A stretch of DNA of 5,728 nucleotides. Origin: Methylocystis sp. GTDB lineage: Bacteria > Pseudomonadota > Alphaproteobacteria > Rhizobiales > Beijerinckiaceae. This document shows, piece by piece, positions 4,634 to 5,728 of the stretch; position 1 is the first letter of the stretch, and every line of letters begins with the position of its first letter. The translations under genes and the position numbers were made by a program. The stretch covers positions 1-5,728 of the forward strand of contig JALRFG010000135.1 in assembly GCA_023253795.1 (NCBI GenBank), in the 5' to 3' direction. The notes beneath the pieces were generated by a model. That model was not told the DNA's origin. It saw only the letters and a program-made list of their open reading frames with translations, and searched no databases.

Positions 4634-4669
4634 ATGGAAGTGTATGATTTCAGCGAGTTGCATCGCTAA
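4634..4669 (+). CDS. Micro-ORF 2, peptide MEVYDFSELHR
   Basis: Eleven codons and a TAA encode MEVYDFSELHR, the paralogue of the peptide at 4424. The codons for Val3, Tyr4 and Asp5 differ from the first copy only at the third base; Gln8 has become Glu and Arg10 has become His. The Shine-Dalgarno is GAGGGAG (4618-4624), 9 nt from the ATG. The frame is open further upstream, to a TTG at 4577, but similarity to copy 1 begins only at GTC-ATG, which favours this start. A 61-nt stem-loop begins two bases after the stop. A plausible promoter lies upstream, so the unit is promoter, peptide and structured RNA. The function is unknown. Confidence 0.62.
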   Translation: MEVYDFSELHR

Positions 4670-4671
4670 CA

Positions 4672-4732
4672 GGTAAAAGTGCGCGTGTGGTTGATTGACC
4701 TCTGCGCCAGTCAGGGGCTGACGCCTTTTACC
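4672..4732 (+). ncRNA. Structured RNA element directly after micro-ORF 2
   Basis: GGTAAAAG (4672-4679), one unpaired T and GCG (4681-4683) pair with CGC (4722-4724) and CTTTTACC (4725-4732), giving 11 bp with a single bulge. Inside it TCAG (4711-4714) and CTGA (4718-4721) form a second stem with loop GGG. The element starts two bases after the micro-ORF stop and has no T tract after it, so it looks more like a structured 3' region or small RNA than a plain terminator. It could stabilise the micro-ORF transcript or act on other RNAs. Confidence 0.45.
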
Positions 4733-4753
4733 CGCTTCTCATCAGGATTGTTC

Positions 4754-4827
4754 CCCGGCGCCGGGCTGAGCTTGGTCGCCAGCCCCCACCCGGACGCCTG
4801 AAGCTTTTTTTGAAACCGGGGAAGCTT
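4754..4827. other. Gap with a 12-bp palindrome and paired AAGCTT repeats
   Basis: CCCGGCGCCGGG (4754-4765) is a perfect 12-bp palindrome. AAGCTT occurs at 4801-4806 and 4822-4827 and can pair with itself as a 6-bp stem. A run of seven T (4805-4811) follows the palindrome on the plus strand. Together they may end the micro-ORF 2 transcript or the convergent minus-strand operon, but no single structure forms a clean terminator. No gene is seen between 4670 and 4826. Confidence 0.3.
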
Positions 4828-5096
4828 TAGTAGCGCTGGCCCGAGATCAGATAGCGCGCAATCCAACCCAGGCTCAGCGGCACCATAAATGCGGAGATCA
4901 GCGAGAGCGTTACAGCGCTATCGCCGGCCAAGGCCTCAAACAGGCTTTTGTTCATTTTGGTCATTTCGCCATAAAGCAGTGCGCCAGCCGCAAGGAGGCC
5001 ACTCACGAATCCGCAGTAAAACAGGATCGCGCCAAATCCCCTGTAGGCGGCGCGCTTCGGATCATGATGCGGATCATTATGCTTGTGCTGGTTCAT
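4827..5096 (-). CDS. Two-span inner-membrane protein with histidine-rich N-terminus, 89 residues
   Basis: The N-terminal 19 residues are polar with four His (4, 6, 10, 11) and several Asp, Asn and Lys, a possible metal-binding or simply soluble tail. Hydrophobic spans follow at about 20-43 and 61-84, joined by a short loop containing Lys47 and Lys50. Positive charges flank the first span and end the protein. The start ATG (5096-5094) overlaps the TGA of the lipoprotein gene (5095-5093) in an ATGA arrangement, so translation is probably coupled, and the two proteins may work together in the envelope. A weak GGGGA lies about 10 nt before the ATG. I do not recognise the family. Two-span small proteins of this kind are often annotated as hypothetical membrane proteins. 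Confidence 0.78.
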   Translation of the reverse strand: MNQHKHNDPHHDPKRAAYRGFGAILFYCGFVSGLLAAGALLYGEMTKMNKSLFEALAGDSAVTLSLISAFMVPLSLGWIARYLISGQRY

Positions 5097-5272
5097 CTGC
5101 TTGTCCCCGAGGATGTCGTGTGAGTCTTCATATCTTCAGACGACGGGCAATTCGAGGCGAAAGGCGAGACGCCCGGCGTTTTGCATCCGCCATCCGGTCT
5201 GACGTGATAATTGACCGCGCAGCCGGCCAAAGCGCCAGCGACGACGATTATGAAGAGTATGGCCTTGTTCAT
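5093..5272 (-). CDS. Small lipoprotein, 59 residues, first gene of a coupled pair
   Basis: From the ATG at 5272 the product is MNKAILF, a hydrophobic core and the lipobox LAGC (15-18); Cys18 should be lipidated, and Ala at the next position favours the outer membrane. The mature part is only 42 residues, with Cys30 and Cys42 and a Ser/Thr-rich tail, and probably has little fold of its own apart from one disulfide. The frame stays open upstream to 5371, but those residues are polar and would bury the signal, so the start at 5272 is preferred despite a poor Shine-Dalgarno. The stop overlaps the start of the two-span membrane gene. Small lipoproteins of this type include entericidin-like and surface-tethering proteins, but no motif identifies it. 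Confidence 0.78.
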   Translation of the reverse strand: MNKAILFIIVVAGALAGCAVNYHVRPDGGCKTPGVSPFASNCPSSEDMKTHTTSSGTSR

Positions 5273-5354
5273 ATCACGATCACGTTCTTGCGGCGCGCAG
5301 TGAACGATCGGTCGACCCGCGTCCAGATCAGCGCCTGTGATTTTGCATTTGAAG

Positions 5355-5366
5355 GGCCTATAGGCC
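5355..5366. repeat. 12-bp palindrome GGCCTATAGGCC, second copy of the shared motif
   Basis: This perfect palindrome lies about 85 bp upstream of the lipoprotein start. Its inner ten bases equal the palindrome at 4466-4475. It may be an operator for the lipoprotein operon. The gap 5273-5486 holds no convincing gene. Confidence 0.35.
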
Positions 5367-5486
5367 AGCATGAAAATGTCCAGCCTGTTTAGCGTGGCTT
5401 GGGTATCAGGGCCATGGAGCCCTTAAAAGCGAAGACAGGACAGAAAGCCGCGCCTGGGAGTTCTTCGGGGTTTGCGGGGAGAGGAG

Positions 5487-5555
5487 ATGCGTCTAAGACA
5501 TGCTCAACGACCCAGGCGGGGCAGGACGGCTGTGAAACTCTACGATGATAGATAA
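5487..5555 (+). CDS. Possible arginine-rich leader peptide, 22 residues
   Basis: The frame starts with ATG at 5487 and ends with TAA at 5553-5555. It has a good purine-rich Shine-Dalgarno, GGGGAGAGG (5476-5484). Seven of 22 residues are Arg (2, 4, 8, 10, 11, 13, 22), and six of the seven use AGA, AGG, CGA or CGG, codons that are usually scarce in GC-rich alphaproteobacteria. It overlaps by 11 nt the start of the 40-residue membrane frame, which has no Shine-Dalgarno of its own. This suggests translational coupling or control by arginine-tRNA supply. The odd codon use could equally mean that the frame is not a gene. It is kept at low confidence. Confidence 0.3.
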   Translation: MRLRHAQRPRRGRTAVKLYDDR

Positions 5556-5667
5556 TCTCCTGAACCTCGGGGCCAACTGGCTAGAAACGTCGCGCGTACC
5601 GCCTGTGGTTGGGGCGCTCTGTATAATGGCTTTTGCTCTGTGGAATATTTGGCGTACGTTGAAATAA
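5545..5667 (+). CDS. Possible single-span membrane microprotein, 40 residues
   Basis: The frame reads MIDNLLNLGANWLETSRVPP, then a hydrophobic span at about 19-36 (VVGALCIMAFALWNIW), and ends RTLK before TAA at 5665-5667. Trp33 and Trp36 at the end of the span followed by Arg37 and Lys40 is a typical membrane boundary. The N-terminal 18 residues form a possible amphipathic helix. There is no Shine-Dalgarno before the ATG; translation would depend on the overlapping 22-codon frame. A perfect 8-bp hairpin follows 13 nt after the stop. A 68-residue minus-strand frame covers the same DNA but shows no protein-like pattern. No family is recognised. Confidence 0.45.
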   Translation: MIDNLLNLGANWLETSRVPPVVGALCIMAFALWNIWRTLK

Positions 5668-5680
5668 ATATGCGCAGCGC

Positions 5681-5700
5681 TGTGCGGCGAGAGCCGCACA
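5681..5700 (+). repeat. Perfect 8-bp hairpin with GAGA tetraloop
   Basis: TGTGCGGC (5681-5688) and GCCGCACA (5693-5700) pair fully around a GAGA loop, a GNRA-type tetraloop. It lies 13 nt after the 40-residue frame and may be its terminator or mRNA-stabilising end. No T tract follows, so an intrinsic terminator is not certain. Confidence 0.5.
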
Positions 5701-5728
5701 TGTAATGCCAGTTTAGCAGTATGGCTTG

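Noticed and set aside
4672..4732. CRISPR, toxin-antitoxin or transposon-end reading of the repeated region
   Set aside because: There are only two copies, similarity is confined to the coding part, there is no repeat-spacer pattern, no transposase and no target duplication.
5370..5426. 18-codon plus-strand frame starting MKMSSLF
   Set aside because: No ribosome site, no conserved partner in the window, and a composition without clear pattern.
5500..5535. 11-codon frame MLNDPGGAGRL
   Set aside because: Same length as the micro-ORFs but unrelated in sequence, and the Shine-Dalgarno is too far away (13 nt).

Overview
The window looks like chromosomal DNA of an alphaproteobacterium, probably of the order Hyphomicrobiales. 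The grounds are moderately high GC, an ilvD start typical of proteobacteria, a Rhizobiales-style small carrier protein, and a full-length candidate CtrA box over a promoter. The order-level placement is inference. There are no rRNA, tRNA, CRISPR, transposase or phage genes. Apart from ilvD, nearly everything is short and encodes envelope or very small proteins.

Layout, left to right. The extreme left end (1-45, minus) is the first 15 codons of ilvD (dihydroxy-acid dehydratase). Next, on the minus strand, is an 86-residue acyl-carrier-protein-like gene (198-458) in which the phosphopantetheine serine is replaced by proline. From 685 to 2977 four plus-strand genes encode exported proteins: a three-repeat TPR protein, a 135-residue protein of unknown function, a 179-residue protein with an Ala/Pro-rich linker, and a 94-residue protein with one cysteine pair. 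A textbook intrinsic terminator (3000-3035) closes this block. A convergent minus-strand gene (3068-3544) encodes a membrane protein with a pore-loop-like segment. It diverges from a plus-strand 76-residue lipoprotein (3690-3920).

From 3945 to 4271 a short minus-strand pair encodes a 37-residue single-pass membrane peptide and a 64-residue soluble protein. Divergent from it, on the plus strand, lie two tandem micro-ORFs (4424-4459 and 4634-4669). They encode near-identical 11-residue peptides, MEVYDFSQLRR and MEVYDFSELHR. Each has a Shine-Dalgarno sequence and each is followed by an RNA hairpin. Three of the five differing codons are synonymous while the flanking DNA is unrelated, so the peptide itself appears to be under selection. 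This is the most interesting object in the window.

The right end holds a translationally coupled minus-strand pair: a 59-residue lipoprotein (5093-5272) followed by an 89-residue two-span membrane protein (4827-5096). After these comes a possible plus-strand pair, an arginine-rich 22-codon leader overlapping a 40-residue single-span membrane protein (5487-5667), and then a perfect 8-bp hairpin with a GAGA loop.

No metabolic pathway links the genes. The common theme is small envelope proteins, four of which carry two cysteines in the exported part, and several very short peptides. All functional statements come from reading motifs by eye; no database search was run.
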